DNA from: Clostridiales bacterium
GTDB taxonomy: Bacteria; Bacillota; Clostridia; Oscillospirales; CAG-272
Direction: 5' to 3'
Assembly (NCBI GenBank): GCA_012800735.1
Contig: JAAZIU010000022.1
Coordinates: 108,923 to 172,922, forward strand
Length of the DNA: 64,000 bases
Numbering within the stretch: the stretch's first letter is position 1; the number at the start of each line of letters is the position of its first letter. The notes under the pieces were generated by a model. That model was not told the DNA's origin. It saw only the letters and a program-made list of their open reading frames with translations, and searched no databases. Below are positions 24,735 through 34,493 of the stretch, one piece after another. The position numbers were made by a program, and so were the translations under genes.

Positions 24735-25424
24735 ATGAGTATTGTCAAAACAATAAAACTGACGAAGACATATAATTCCGGGGTGGCTGTAAATGCCCTT
24801 TCGGATGTTGATTTTGAACTTGCAAAGGGCGAGTTGGTTGCCATTATCGGTGACAGCGGCTCGGGAAAATCAACCCTGCTTCACTTGCTGGCGGGAGTGG
24901 ATACGCCGACAAGCGGTGAAATCTACATTCAGGACAAAAACATCACCAAGTTAAACAAGGATGATTTAACGGTCTTTCGCAGGAGAAATATCGGGGTCAT
25001 ATATCAGTTTTTCAATTTAATCCCGAATATTACGGTTCACAAAAACATTCTGCTGCCGTTGCTTTTGGACAACAAAAGAGAAGACAAGAATTATTTCAAT
25101 GAAATAACGGAGATATTGGGTATCCGGGACAAGTTGAATCGCTATCCGAAACAACTGTCCGGCGGAGAGCAGCAGAGAGTTGCAATCGCAAGGAGCCTGA
25201 TTACAAGACCTGCGATTATTTTAGCCGATGAGCCGACGGGAAATTTAGACAGAAAAAACTCGGAGGAAATCACGGCTTTGTTCAGGCTGGTAAACAAAAG
25301 ATTTCTGTCGACCATTATGATCATTACCCATGATGAAAAGGTTGCCGTTTCGTGCGACAAAGTTTTTAAAATGGTCGACGGCAGATTATATTCTCTTGAG
25401 GAGGCAGGCTGTGAAAATCATTAA
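24735..25424 (+). CDS. ABC transporter ATP-binding protein (BceA/MacB-like)
   Basis: A 229-residue ATPase of the lipoprotein-export/peptide-detoxification class. Walker A is GDSGSGKST, the Q loop is VIYQFFN, the signature is LSGGEQQRVAIARSL, and Walker B is IILADEPTGNLD followed by the H-loop ITHD. It pairs with the FtsX-type permease whose GTG overlaps its 3' end by 14 nt. With the adjacent BceS-like kinase it forms a probable antimicrobial-peptide sensing and resistance module. A GGAGG site precedes the ATG. Expression is probably induced through the direct repeats at 24672. Confidence 0.93.
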   Translation: MSIVKTIKLTKTYNSGVAVNALSDVDFELAKGELVAIIGDSGSGKSTLLHLLAGVDTPTSGEIYIQDKNITKLNKDDLTVFRRRNIGVIYQFFNLIPNITVHKNILLPLLLDNKREDKNYFNEITEILGIRDKLNRYPKQLSGGEQQRVAIARSLITRPAIILADEPTGNLDRKNSEEITALFRLVNKRFLSTIMIITHDEKVAVSCDKVFKMVDGRLYSLEEAGCENH

Positions 25425-27915
25425 TGAATTGGCAAGCTCAGCTATAAAGAGCAACAAAAGAGATACCCTTGCAACCAAATTGTCTATATTATTAGCGGTT
25501 GTTTTATTGGGATCGGTTGTTTTTATCATAAGTTCTTTGAAAGAAGACAAATACCTTGAGGTTGTTTCTGTTGTGGGTAACTTCAACGTTTCTGTTTCCG
25601 ATATTGACGAGCAGATGTATAATTCCCTTATAGAGAATAAAGATATAAAACAAATTTCATTTGATAGGATTACGGCAACGGAATTAAATGCCACTATTTA
25701 TGAAAAAGGGGATTACTATTGGAAATTAAAGGGATTTGAACCGGTCGCGGGCAGAAAATCGGAAGCTGCCGGAGAGCTTATGGTTCCGACACGCTTTTTA
25801 GTGAGAAACAAGGATTTTGCGGTCGGTTCACAACTGAATGCAAATAACAAAAGTTATACCATAGTCGGAGAGTATGATGACTACGGATATACCTTCGAAG
25901 ACTGTATCTTTATCGGATATTTAAGCAATACGTCCAAAGAAAGCTTATTCGCCGACAATTCGGTGATTGAAGCCTTTATTTGGTTCAATAATCCCAGAGA
26001 CACCTATACACTTACAAAACAGATACTGAAAGATTTCGGTGTTGATGCCAAAACGGCTGAAGATACCGGAAGAGTGTATTTCAACAAAGATGTTTTGGAA
26101 TACAAGATGATATATCCGTCGGGAATTATTCCGCCGAAAAAAGTTTTGATTGAAGCTGCCGAAACATACGGCGGCTGCCTGTTGTTGGTTTTGCTTTTTG
26201 CGGTCATGATTTACGGAGCTTTCAATGTTTGGAACAGCAGAGATATAAAGCAGATTGCGCTGCTGAAAAGTGTGGGAATGACGGAACGGCAAGTCAGGAA
26301 AATGGTCAGAATCAAAGCGCTGAGGCTGTCTTGCTTCCCGATAATCGCCGGAACGGCTCTTGCTTACATTACATCAAATCTTTTGCTTTATTTAATGTGG
26401 TTCAACAACTCGATCACTTACAGAAAACTATCTGATATTTTCAGCGAAAACATGCAGGCTCCCGATTTCAGATTAGTTTCATTTTCAGTACCGACAGTTA
26501 TTTTAATAATATCGATGTCCCTTATTACCGTTTATATATCCGCCCTTCTTCCCGCCGTGAAAAGCGCAAAATTAAAGGTTATCGAGGGATTAAACGGTAT
26601 ATCAGAAAATAAAATTAAGTTCGGTAAATCAAAGATCGACGGAAGAGTTGAAAATACTCTTGCAAGAGATTATTTTCGTTCATACAGCTCTACTTACAGA
26701 ACCATTATTTTTTCTATGGTAATTTCGGCTATGGTGCTGACGATTGTATTGGTATCGCAATCATACGGGATAATTGTCAGAGAATACGATAAGTTTCAGA
26801 ATCCCTATAATTTTACGTCACGAATTTACACTCAGTCTGAGTTAGACAAGGATCTGACAGAAGATATAAAGAGAGTGGAAGGCATAGATGAGCTGCATAT
26901 ATATATGGATAAAAGCTTTGAATTCAATTCCGATGACAACAGAAATTTTTTGTCAGGCGAATTTCAGGATGCTACGGCCGAGGGGAGAAAACAAAAAAAC
27001 GATTTGTATGTAATTATTTACGGCTTATCTGAAGAAGATTATCGCTCGGTATTAAGGGATAACGGGCTGGATGCTGCAACATCGTATGTATTGCTGAACA
27101 AAATAGCCGGTAACAATACCGCTCCTTACGCTTTCAGGGAATATATTCCGATAACAAATGCCGAAAGGAAGGAAATTAATCTGAGAAATAATGAGGCGGG
27201 GGAAATTATAACCGTTCCTGTCGAAGGATATATAAATGAGTTTCCTTTTGAGCTCGAAAGCCTTGATAAAAACGGCATATACATTTTCACTCAAATGTCC
27301 GTTTTGGAGGAATTTATCAGAGAACGCGGACAGGACGAGGGCGATTCGGTATATTATTATACCATAAAATTAAAAGAGAAGGACGATTTGAGTTCGATTG
27401 CAGACAAATGCGAACGGATAATTACGTCCTATATCCCCAAATCGGACCATTTTACTTCAACAGATATTCTCAAAGCGGCTTCATATGAAGAACAAAACAG
27501 AAACGAACATATGCTGAACGCGGGCATTCAAATTATCTTGCTGATAATAGCATTATCCAACGCTTACAACAGTTTCCACGGAAATTTAAGATCAAGAAAA
27601 AGAGAGTTTCAGGTTTTGTCTACGACAGGTATGACAGAAAAACAAATTAAAAGGATGATTTTTTCAGAGAGTAAAATACTCTTTGCTATAACAGCGGCGG
27701 CATATCTGTTGGTTTTCTGTCTTGCAATCGGTGTTCGCGCGTATAGAAGCAATTTTTCTTTCGGATTTGCTGTAAAAGAGATAATACTCAGTCTGAATTA
27801 TATTCCCGTTATATTGATATTTGCCGTTATGATATCCGGTGTTCTGGCAGCAACACAGAGCGGTATCAAAAACATTTTGGGAGATGATATAAATAATGCG
27901 ATAAGAGAGATTTGA
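25411..27915 (+). CDS. FtsX-type ABC transporter permease (BceB-like)
   Basis: An 834-residue permease. GTG 25411 is chosen because AGGAGG lies 7 nt upstream; the longer frame from 25330 lies inside the ATPase gene. One N-terminal helix (about 25-43) is followed by an extracellular region, an FtsX domain with three helices (about 250-270, 305-330, 350-380), a helix near 430, a large second extracellular domain (about 450-700) and a C-terminal FtsX block (about 705-820). The layout is like BceB/VraG, though longer than the ~650 residues usual for BceB. It works with the ATPase at 24735. Substrate unknown; bacitracin- or lantibiotic-like peptides are an inference from the class. Confidence 0.88.
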   Translation: MKIINELASSAIKSNKRDTLATKLSILLAVVLLGSVVFIISSLKEDKYLEVVSVVGNFNVSVSDIDEQMYNSLIENKDIKQISFDRITATELNATIYEKGDYYWKLKGFEPVAGRKSEAAGELMVPTRFLVRNKDFAVGSQLNANNKSYTIVGEYDDYGYTFEDCIFIGYLSNTSKESLFADNSVIEAFIWFNNPRDTYTLTKQILKDFGVDAKTAEDTGRVYFNKDVLEYKMIYPSGIIPPKKVLIEAAETYGGCLLLVLLFAVMIYGAFNVWNSRDIKQIALLKSVGMTERQVRKMVRIKALRLSCFPIIAGTALAYITSNLLLYLMWFNNSITYRKLSDIFSENMQAPDFRLVSFSVPTVILIISMSLITVYISALLPAVKSAKLKVIEGLNGISENKIKFGKSKIDGRVENTLARDYFRSYSSTYRTIIFSMVISAMVLTIVLVSQSYGIIVREYDKFQNPYNFTSRIYTQSELDKDLTEDIKRVEGIDELHIYMDKSFEFNSDDNRNFLSGEFQDATAEGRKQKNDLYVIIYGLSEEDYRSVLRDNGLDAATSYVLLNKIAGNNTAPYAFREYIPITNAERKEINLRNNEAGEIITVPVEGYINEFPFELESLDKNGIYIFTQMSVLEEFIRERGQDEGDSVYYYTIKLKEKDDLSSIADKCERIITSYIPKSDHFTSTDILKAASYEEQNRNEHMLNAGIQIILLIIALSNAYNSFHGNLRSRKREFQVLSTTGMTEKQIKRMIFSESKILFAITAAAYLLVFCLAIGVRAYRSNFSFGFAVKEIILSLNYIPVILIFAVMISGVLAATQSGIKNILGDDINNAIREI

Positions 27916-27935
27916 AGAATTATTATAAGCAAATC

Positions 27936-27970
27936 AAAAGCGACCGGTATTTAATCCCGGCCGCTTTTTT
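27936..27970 (+). terminator. Terminator after the ABC permease
   Basis: Stem AAAGCG-a-CCGG / CCGG-c-CGCTTT with a 9-nt loop and a T run. Confidence 0.8.
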
Positions 27971-27991
27971 ACTCGAAAATCATACTGTATT

Positions 27992-28108
27992 TCAATCTAT
28001 TTTCTCCACCCCGACAACATTCATGTCTATGTCAAAGCAGATCGCATGTCCGCCGGCGCCGAAGATAAGCAGGACGGCAATAACCGGTAAGACAATGCGC
28101 GGTTTCAT
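27992..28108 (-). CDS. 38-residue secreted or membrane peptide
   Basis: A short frame begins MKPRIVLPVIAVLLIFGAGG, a hydrophobic signal-like stretch, and continues with ICFDIDMN to end in VEKID. The AAAAGGAGATG-TAATA Shine-Dalgarno is one of the strongest in the window, which argues for real translation. It lies 34 nt behind the lipoprotein gene on the same strand and is probably co-transcribed with it. A Cys follows the hydrophobic stretch. No family recognised. Confidence 0.55.
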   Translation of the reverse strand: MKPRIVLPVIAVLLIFGAGGHAICFDIDMNVVGVEKID

Positions 28109-28142
28109 TATTACATCTCCTTTTTTATTTTTACAGCCGCCG

Positions 28143-28832
28143 TCAATCTCCGAGCGGATAGTCAAACTCCCTCATATAAGCGCCGCCGTCGGCGCCGTCG
28201 GGGGCGTAGTAGCTGATTTTGTCTTCGGCAATATTAAACTCCCTTTCGTCGCCGTTTACCCGAAGCGCGCCGTATAATCCCTTGTTTTGGAGAGCCAGCA
28301 GCAGCGCGGAGAGCTGCTGTTCGGAAAATCCGCCCTCTTTTGCCGAAAAGATCGACGCATCGATAAGCCCGCTGCCGCAGGCCGCGTGCGCCTCATGTAT
28401 CGACGAGAAAAGCCGCCCGCTCACATCCGACGACAGCAGGTTTTTCAGCCGGAAATCATACGAGCCGAGCGCGTCTCCCAAAACCGCTTCGGCCGTCTCG
28501 CCGAACTCGGCCGCCGCCGACTCTTTCAGCGCGGCGGCGTAGTAGGTGTCAAGCACTTTGCCGTCCCTGTAGACGTAAAGATTGAAGTGTTCGTCATATT
28601 TTCCGGAGCAAGCCCGGAAAACTTCGATATCGCTCAGCGGATCCAACCGGTCGTCGGTCAGCTCAAGCGGGTCGTCTTCCCCGACGACGCTTTGAAGCCC
28701 CGCGAGGTATTCTTCGGCCGCTTTCCGAGCCTCCGCGTTTCTGCCGAATCCGCAGGAAGCCGCCGAGATGAGAAGCGTCGGCAGCAATACGGATATCAGA
28801 AGCAGCACGGGCAATTTATATTCATTTTTCAT
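28143..28832 (-). CDS. Lipoprotein of unknown function
   Basis: A 229-residue protein with a type II signal peptide ending ISAASC (Cys27). The remainder is a soluble alpha/beta domain rich in Ala, Glu and Asp, with a central YDEHFNLYVYRDGKVLDTYY strand pair. It has no recognisable enzyme motif. It is followed by the 38-residue peptide gene. A promoter-like TTGTGA-16-GATAAT lies about 35 nt upstream on the reverse strand. The role could be signalling or envelope related but nothing in the sequence decides this. Confidence 0.65.
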   Translation of the reverse strand: MKNEYKLPVLLLISVLLPTLLISAASCGFGRNAEARKAAEEYLAGLQSVVGEDDPLELTDDRLDPLSDIEVFRACSGKYDEHFNLYVYRDGKVLDTYYAAALKESAAAEFGETAEAVLGDALGSYDFRLKNLLSSDVSGRLFSSIHEAHAACGSGLIDASIFSAKEGGFSEQQLSALLLALQNKGLYGALRVNGDEREFNIAEDKISYYAPDGADGGAYMREFDYPLGD

Positions 28833-28974
28833 TCCAATATTCCTTTCGCCGGGGAGCGGAAAATCCGATTATCTTATATAATCATGATATCACAAAGCGG
28901 CGGGAAAAGCAAGGGGGATAAATGCAAACGCCGGAAAAATAAGGTTTTTTCAAATACGTATATCGGCGATAATG

Positions 28975-29006
28975 AAAAAAGCGCCCGCGGCATAAGCTGC
29001 GGACGC
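28975..29006 (-). terminator. Terminator of the hydrogenase operon
   Basis: On the reverse strand, stem GCGTCCGCAGC / GCCGCGGGCGC with one mismatch is followed by six T residues. It lies downstream of the last operon gene. Confidence 0.8.
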
Positions 29007-29061
29007 ATTTCTTTTGATTACGCTTTGATTTAAGACGGTTTTATACCGGAATATCCGAAGA

Positions 29062-30150
29062 TTATTTTGTCTTCACATACTCGTTTATCGGACGAACATA
29101 ATACTCGTTGTAGGGGAAGCGGTCGGTGGTGACATATCCCGCGGGAGCGTCGATAAGGTGCGCAATGCGATTGACAAGCGTCGCGCAGGTAAGCTCAACG
29201 GTGGCGGGACGGTTGACGATAACGGTGGTGTCGGGTTCGCCCTCAAGCGTCCACTCGTTTTTGTCGAATTCGTCGGGAGCGTAGACTTTTCCGACGCACT
29301 CGGTTATAAGGGTAATGCCCTCCGCGGTCTCGGTTGTGACAACGGCGGCCATGCCGGTGGCGTCGCCGGCTTTAATGGTCATGCCGAGTGTTTCCGAATG
29401 AAGGTCTTTGTCGTGTGTGCAGGGGATGCACTTCTGGGTCTGAGAAACAACGGTAAGTCCGAGCTTGCTGCAAAGCCAGCCGTTCTGGTTCCACATATAG
29501 GACGGAACGTAAGCTCCGCTTTCGACGAGCTTTTTGATCTCATCGGACGGAGTGTCGTTGTAGCAGCCGATGGTCTTGTTGAACTCGTCTATGCTCAGCC
29601 CGGCGCCGTGTCCCTCCGCGAGCGCGATGCCGTAATCTTCTACGTTATACCAGCTGCTGCCCCTGATCGTTTTAATATCAAAGGACGAACCGGCAAGATT
29701 CGTTACCATTGTGCCCCAGAAGAGCTCGCAGTAACCGACGCCGGTGAGGGTGCAGTTGCCTTTTTTGGCAAGCTCATCAAGTTCTTTGGTGAGAGCGGGA
29801 GAGGAATTCCACGGATAAAGCGCTTCCTCGCAGATAGACACGGCGTTTATTCCGTGATTGGCGCAGATAGTCATGATATCCGCGATTTCCGCCAGGGTGC
29901 TGCGCGTCGCGATGATGCAAACGTCCGGCTTAAGTTTGCCCAGCATTTCGTCGGCTTTATCCGAGTTGTTGACCGCAACTCCGACATGCTTATAACCGTC
30001 TCCGATAATCTCGCCGACATCCTTTCCGATAATTTCGGGATTCATGTCAAATGCGGCTACAAGCTCGCAGCCTTTTTCGATCGCGTATCTCATAAGATAG
30101 CGGCTCATGCGTCCGCATCCATACTGCGCTACGGTGACTTTTCTTTTCAT
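29062..30150 (-). CDS. DapB-like NAD(P)-dependent dehydrogenase (2,4-diaminopentanoate dehydrogenase-like)
   Basis: A 362-residue oxidoreductase with an N-terminal Rossmann motif, VAQYGCGRMSRYLMRYA (residues 7-23), and a dihydrodipicolinate-reductase-like N-domain. The overall pattern (VSICEEALYPW, LTGVGYCELFWG, EGHGAGLSIDEF) resembles the 2,4-diaminopentanoate dehydrogenase (Ord) group of ornithine fermentation. None of the other ornithine-degradation genes are nearby, so the substrate may differ. It is the last gene of the hydrogenase operon, 55 nt behind the catalytic hydrogenase; a TTTACG-17-TATAAC sequence in the gap could give extra transcription. AGGAGG-type site before ATG. Confidence 0.7.
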   Translation of the reverse strand: MKRKVTVAQYGCGRMSRYLMRYAIEKGCELVAAFDMNPEIIGKDVGEIIGDGYKHVGVAVNNSDKADEMLGKLKPDVCIIATRSTLAEIADIMTICANHGINAVSICEEALYPWNSSPALTKELDELAKKGNCTLTGVGYCELFWGTMVTNLAGSSFDIKTIRGSSWYNVEDYGIALAEGHGAGLSIDEFNKTIGCYNDTPSDEIKKLVESGAYVPSYMWNQNGWLCSKLGLTVVSQTQKCIPCTHDKDLHSETLGMTIKAGDATGMAAVVTTETAEGITLITECVGKVYAPDEFDKNEWTLEGEPDTTVIVNRPATVELTCATLVNRIAHLIDAPAGYVTTDRFPYNEYYVRPINEYVKTK

Positions 30151-30205
30151 AGCTTTTCCTCCGTTATATGATTTGTTTAACTTGTCGTAAATATAATAAA
30201 TCCGA

Positions 30206-31627
30206 TCAGAGCGAACAAAGCGCTATCGCGTCCCTGATGCTTTTCTCGTAAGCTTCCATTCCGTATTTATCTACTTCGGCTTTGTTCTTTTCTCCGTGCG
30301 TCAGGCAGCCGGCGCCGCCGATACATCCGCCGACGCAAGCCATCCCTTCGATGAAATTTGCGTCAAGTTTTCCCCTGCTTTTTTGCAGCAGCGCAATTCG
30401 GCACTCTTCGATTCCGTCGCAGGCGCGCGGCTTGAACTCGAAATCAAGTCCCTGTTCTTTTATCCCCTGAGCCATTGCGTCGGAAAGACCGCCGGAACGG
30501 GCGAAGATTCTGCCGAAATATGAGGCGTTGTCGAGAACGTCTTCGGTAAGTTCGGTAATTTCAAGATCCCGGCTGTCAAAGAGCGCCTGCAATTCTTCGA
30601 ATGTCATCGCCGCGTCGACATATTTTCCGACTTCCGGCTTCTGTACCTCCGCTTTTTTCGCGGTGCAGGGACCGATAAAGACTACCTTTGCCGTCGGATC
30701 TTTTTCCTTTACATACTTTGCGATGGTCGCCATCGGGGAGAGGTTGTGCGAAATATACTGTACAAGCTCCGGAAAGTTTATTTCGACATAGGAAACAAAC
30801 GCCGGACAGCAGGAGCTCATAAGAAAGCCCTTTTCGGTAAGCTCCTTTGATTCCGCCTGCGCCACCATGTCCGCGCCGAGGGCGGCTTCGATGACGGTGT
30901 GAAAGCCGAGAGCTTTCAGCCCCGAAATCACTTGCCCGAGTTTTGCGTATCTGAACTGGCTGGAAATCGACGGAGCGACGACGGCGTATACCTTATAATG
31001 CTTCCGCTCGCTCTTTTTAAGCATATCGATTACGTTAAGGATAAATGATTTATCGGTAATCGCGCCGAAAGGACATTGATAGACGCAGGCGCCGCATGAT
31101 ATGCACTTTGAGTTGTCGATTTTCGCCTGCTTGTCGTCCCCCATTGTAATCGCTTTTATTTTGCAGGCGGATTCGCAGGGACGCTTGAAATTGAGTATCG
31201 CGCTGTACGGACATACCTTCGCGCAGGCGCCGCACTCCTTGCATTTGGTCTTGTCTATCTGCGCCACATAGTTCTTGTCAAAGGTGATAGCGCCGAAGCG
31301 GCATACGTCCTCGCAGCGGTGCGCAAGACAGCCGCGGCAGGCGTTTGTCACATCGTAACCGCCCATCGGACACTCGTCGCAGGCGATGTCGATGACCTCA
31401 ATCACATTCGGATTGCTCTTGTCTCCGCCTATCGCCATTTTGACGCGATCCGCAAGAATGGCGCGCTCCTTGTATACGCAGCAGCGCATTGTCGGTATTT
31501 TGTCCGGAACAATTCTCTTGGGAATGTCGAGAGCGGTTTCGTGAAGTCTGTCTGCCCACGCTTCCCTTGCCGTTTCGCGGAGGACTTTGTATTTAAGATG
31601 TTGAACCTTTGTATCGAATTTTCTCAT
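30206..31627 (-). CDS. [FeFe] hydrogenase, monomeric, probably group B
   Basis: A 473-residue hydrogenase that makes or consumes H2 with ferredoxin-type electron carriers. Cys-rich N-terminal clusters span 83-110, followed by 4Fe-4S motifs CKECGACAKVCP (129-140) and CISCGACVYQCP (175-186). The H-cluster signatures are L1 SSCCPAF (271-277), L2 GPCTAKKAE (319-327) and L3 GMACVGGCIGGAG (428-440). The L1-L3 wording fits the group B type rather than trimeric bifurcating HydA, and no HydB/HydC partners are nearby. It lies 20 nt downstream of the SpoIIE-type phosphatase in the rex operon. A comparable enzyme sits beside HydS in Ruminococcus albus. Direction in vivo is inferred from the fermentative context. 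Confidence 0.9.
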   Translation of the reverse strand: MRKFDTKVQHLKYKVLRETAREAWADRLHETALDIPKRIVPDKIPTMRCCVYKERAILADRVKMAIGGDKSNPNVIEVIDIACDECPMGGYDVTNACRGCLAHRCEDVCRFGAITFDKNYVAQIDKTKCKECGACAKVCPYSAILNFKRPCESACKIKAITMGDDKQAKIDNSKCISCGACVYQCPFGAITDKSFILNVIDMLKKSERKHYKVYAVVAPSISSQFRYAKLGQVISGLKALGFHTVIEAALGADMVAQAESKELTEKGFLMSSCCPAFVSYVEINFPELVQYISHNLSPMATIAKYVKEKDPTAKVVFIGPCTAKKAEVQKPEVGKYVDAAMTFEELQALFDSRDLEITELTEDVLDNASYFGRIFARSGGLSDAMAQGIKEQGLDFEFKPRACDGIEECRIALLQKSRGKLDANFIEGMACVGGCIGGAGCLTHGEKNKAEVDKYGMEAYEKSIRDAIALCSL

Positions 31628-31647
31628 ACCTTACCTCCGTCCGCATA

Positions 31648-32820
31648 CTAAAAATAACTTACCTTGATTCGCTTGCCCATCTGCCTCAGGCACTCCGACA
31701 GCTCCTCAACCAGATTCATTTTTATGTTGAAGGTGATCGGCAGATCCGGATTCTGATGCGCCGGATTTACCGCTCTTCCGACATAGAAATTTATATCGGT
31801 CGCTTCTTCAAACAGATATCTGCAAATCATCGAAGCGCCGTCGCGATTATAACACCACTGTTCATACAGCTCGTTCTTATCCAGCGCGTCCTTCGCGTAT
31901 TCAAGAACCTTGTTGATGGTTATAACGCCCTCGGTGACAAGGTCGACTCCTTCGATTTCGGCCATCGGCGGCACATCGCTGCGATCAAAGTTCAGGCTTG
32001 TTTTAATCGGCTTGCCGAGAAACTTCGCCGCGATTGAAGAAGTGGTTCCGCCGCAGACGATATGTTTGCCTTCCTTTGAGAAGAAAAGCGACATCATGCG
32101 GTCACAGTCATCGCGGTTCCGCGGCGGTCCGAACAGGATATTTACCGGTTCGCGCTTGCGGATGCGAACGACGCAGGCGGTTGCATCGTCGCCGGGACGA
32201 TAGTCGTACAGCCTGTCGCACTCGTCCACTAACTTTGTGGCGAGCGTTTTTGCGGTAAACCCCGGTATAACGGCGACTTCCATAAAATCGATGATGTCCT
32301 CGCGCTTCCAACCGAAGTTTTGCGTCACGCCGATTCCGGCGTGAGGACATCCGTCGCTCATGGCGATAAAAATATCGTTTTCCTTTAATTTAATCAGCGA
32401 TCTGTATATCGTTTTCCCCTCAACGGAGAGTTCTTTTTTCGGATAGTCAAAGTTTTTGCCTTCTCTGAGCATAATAACCAGAGGATTGTCATATTGTATC
32501 AGCTCGGCGGATTCATTGTTAATCAGGTGAATAATCGTAAAGGTAGAGTACGCCACTCCGCGCACCGAACAGATCGGAAGCGTTGCCGCGATGGTCGTCA
32601 CACACTCCTCAAGTGATAGTCCCTCTGCCATCATCGTCGAGATTATCTTTCCGGTCAGCGTAGAGAGAATGCTCGCCTTTACTCCGCTTCCGAGGCCGTC
32701 GGCAAGAACAACAACGGTGGAGTTGTCGTTCTGATCCACAACGTCAACATGGTCGCCGCAAAGCTGTTCGCCGTGGTGATTGATGCTCTTCCATCCGATA
32801 TCGGCGCAAAGGTCATTCAT
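31648..32820 (-). CDS. SpoIIE-type PP2C serine phosphatase
   Basis: A 390-residue protein. Residues 1-210 form a PP2C-like phosphatase of the SpoIIE/RsbU class: VVVLADGLGSGVKAS and IFIAMSDGCPHAG supply the metal-binding Asp residues. The C-terminal ~180 residues (from about EPVNILFGPPRNRDD) are a second domain that I do not recognise. Its start overlaps the 3' end of the sensory hydrogenase gene by 8 bp, so it is likely the signal output partner of HydS. This pairing is known in Clostridia with group C hydrogenases. The dephosphorylated target is not identified. Confidence 0.88.
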   Translation of the reverse strand: MNDLCADIGWKSINHHGEQLCGDHVDVVDQNDNSTVVVLADGLGSGVKASILSTLTGKIISTMMAEGLSLEECVTTIAATLPICSVRGVAYSTFTIIHLINNESAELIQYDNPLVIMLREGKNFDYPKKELSVEGKTIYRSLIKLKENDIFIAMSDGCPHAGIGVTQNFGWKREDIIDFMEVAVIPGFTAKTLATKLVDECDRLYDYRPGDDATACVVRIRKREPVNILFGPPRNRDDCDRMMSLFFSKEGKHIVCGGTTSSIAAKFLGKPIKTSLNFDRSDVPPMAEIEGVDLVTEGVITINKVLEYAKDALDKNELYEQWCYNRDGASMICRYLFEEATDINFYVGRAVNPAHQNPDLPITFNIKMNLVEELSECLRQMGKRIKVSYF

Positions 32821-34489
32821 CGATTATCGACTCCTTCAGCTTTGATAAGGCAATTTTCGTTTCCGCTACCGTCTCGCCCAAAAGCGAAGCTATCTCCTGA
32901 ACGATACGCATCTGCCTGTCAACGACTTTATCGGCGATTTCAACGGTCTGCTGAGTGATATCCTCTTTCTTTTCCCGCTGTGTTTCTTCCTCGGTTATAT
33001 CCCGCAGAATGCCGATAAGCAGGTGATAAGTTCTGTCATAGACAATGGTTCCTTCGATATATTTCCGGTATTCGGCAAGATACCTGCGCTTTCCGTGAAT
33101 TGTTTTTCCGGTTTTCAGCACTTCGAGAAAATCGCTCGGATCGAGGATGCGGACAACGCCCTCACCGAGAATGTCGGAAGGAGAGCGAAGATTGACCAGC
33201 TCCAGCGCCGCGGAATTGATCTGCTGAACCTCAAGCTTTTCGTTGAGTACGATAAATCCGTTCGGCGTGTTTCTCATTATGATGTTCGAGAAGTTTTCCG
33301 CTTTGTCATTAAGATAAGGCAGGCACATGGTAATCTGAGCTTTGCCCTGATATACGGCGACCGCCTTTTCGCGGCAGGTGTTGTAGCCGCAGGTTCCGCA
33401 GTTGAATTCATCGGACGGGAGGGTTTTTCCCATCTGACGCAATATGTCTTTGATTTCATTTTCTGTCGGCTGCGCGGCTTTTAACTCGATCGCGGGGAAG
33501 TTTTTTTGAAGCGTCAGCGCGTCCGGCTGATCGATCGGGAAATCGTTTCTTCCGGCAACCCTCGATATCGATATATAGTCGGTAACCGGAGAGCGGTGGT
33601 GTTTTTCCATAATCGGTCCGCCGATGCAGCTGCCGACGCAGGCAGACATTTCGATGAAAGCGCGGTGTATCTTTCCGTTTTCGATGTCGCGCAGCGCCGC
33701 GATGCAGTTTTCGGTTCCGTCTATCGCCATATAAGCGTAGTCGGGATTTCTTTTTGTCATCGTTTTCAGAATCCCCCCGGTAGTCGGGAAGAAACGCGCG
33801 CGGCTGTTTTCATCTTTTTCTTCGGCGTCGGTTTTGAGTTCGATGTTTTCCTCTTTTAACCAGGCGGTAAGCTCGTCAAAGGTTAAAACGGCGTCGATTA
33901 TGCCGGGATAAAGCTGAGCTTCGTCCTTTTTGGCGACGCACGGGCCGATAAACACGGTTTTTGCATTCGGATAGCGCTTTTTGATATCGACGCAATGCGC
34001 CTGAACCGGGGAAAGAACGTTCGCGAGATATTTCAGCGCCGACGGAAAATGCTTCTGAATCAGCAGATTGACCGAGTGGCAGCAGGAGGTGATGACAACA
34101 TCCTGTTTCCCATCCTCCAGCATCCGCTCATATTCGCTTTTTACGATGGTAGCGCCGATCGCGGTTTCTTCCGCATCGGTAAAACCGAGCTTTTTGAGCG
34201 CCTCCCGCATCGATGAGATTCCGACGCCCTCGTAGTTTGCGACAAACGCCGGCGCGAGACTTACGATAACCGGGTCTCCGGTATGCAAAAACACCCTGAC
34301 CTTTTCCGTCTCGTCAACTACCTGTTTTGCGTCCTGGGGACATACCACGAAGCACTGACCGCAGAGAATACATTCGTCGCCGATGATATACGCCTGATTC
34401 CCCGAAAAGCGTATCGACTTTACGGGACAGTGGCGGATGCATTTATAACAATTTTTACAGTTGGATTTTTTTAAAGTCAGGCACTCCAT
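32813..34489 (-). CDS. hydS: Sensory [FeFe] hydrogenase with PAS domain (group C, HydS)
   Basis: A 558-residue protein. Two 4Fe-4S motifs lie at 11-21 and 40-50. The hydrogenase core shows variant signatures L1 TSCCHSV (134-140), L2 GPCVAKKDE (182-190) and L3 MSACVGSCIGGP (281-292), the changed form seen in putative H2 sensors. An extra 4Fe-4S-like cluster C364-x2-C367-x4-C372...C389 follows, then a PAS domain (about 405-505) and a C-terminal helical segment. ATG 34489 is chosen: AAAGGAAG stands 8 nt upstream and it avoids overlap with the preceding gene. It probably reports H2 or redox state to the overlapping phosphatase. That role is inferred from the family; no direct proof here. Confidence 0.9.
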   Translation of the reverse strand: MECLTLKKSNCKNCYKCIRHCPVKSIRFSGNQAYIIGDECILCGQCFVVCPQDAKQVVDETEKVRVFLHTGDPVIVSLAPAFVANYEGVGISSMREALKKLGFTDAEETAIGATIVKSEYERMLEDGKQDVVITSCCHSVNLLIQKHFPSALKYLANVLSPVQAHCVDIKKRYPNAKTVFIGPCVAKKDEAQLYPGIIDAVLTFDELTAWLKEENIELKTDAEEKDENSRARFFPTTGGILKTMTKRNPDYAYMAIDGTENCIAALRDIENGKIHRAFIEMSACVGSCIGGPIMEKHHRSPVTDYISISRVAGRNDFPIDQPDALTLQKNFPAIELKAAQPTENEIKDILRQMGKTLPSDEFNCGTCGYNTCREKAVAVYQGKAQITMCLPYLNDKAENFSNIIMRNTPNGFIVLNEKLEVQQINSAALELVNLRSPSDILGEGVVRILDPSDFLEVLKTGKTIHGKRRYLAEYRKYIEGTIVYDRTYHLLIGILRDITEEETQREKKEDITQQTVEIADKVVDRQMRIVQEIASLLGETVAETKIALSKLKESIIDE

Positions 34490-34493
34490 GGTT

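Noticed and set aside
28287..29033. 248-codon forward frame across the lipoprotein gene
   Set aside because: Antisense to a gene with signal peptide and crosses the operon terminator; no ribosome site.
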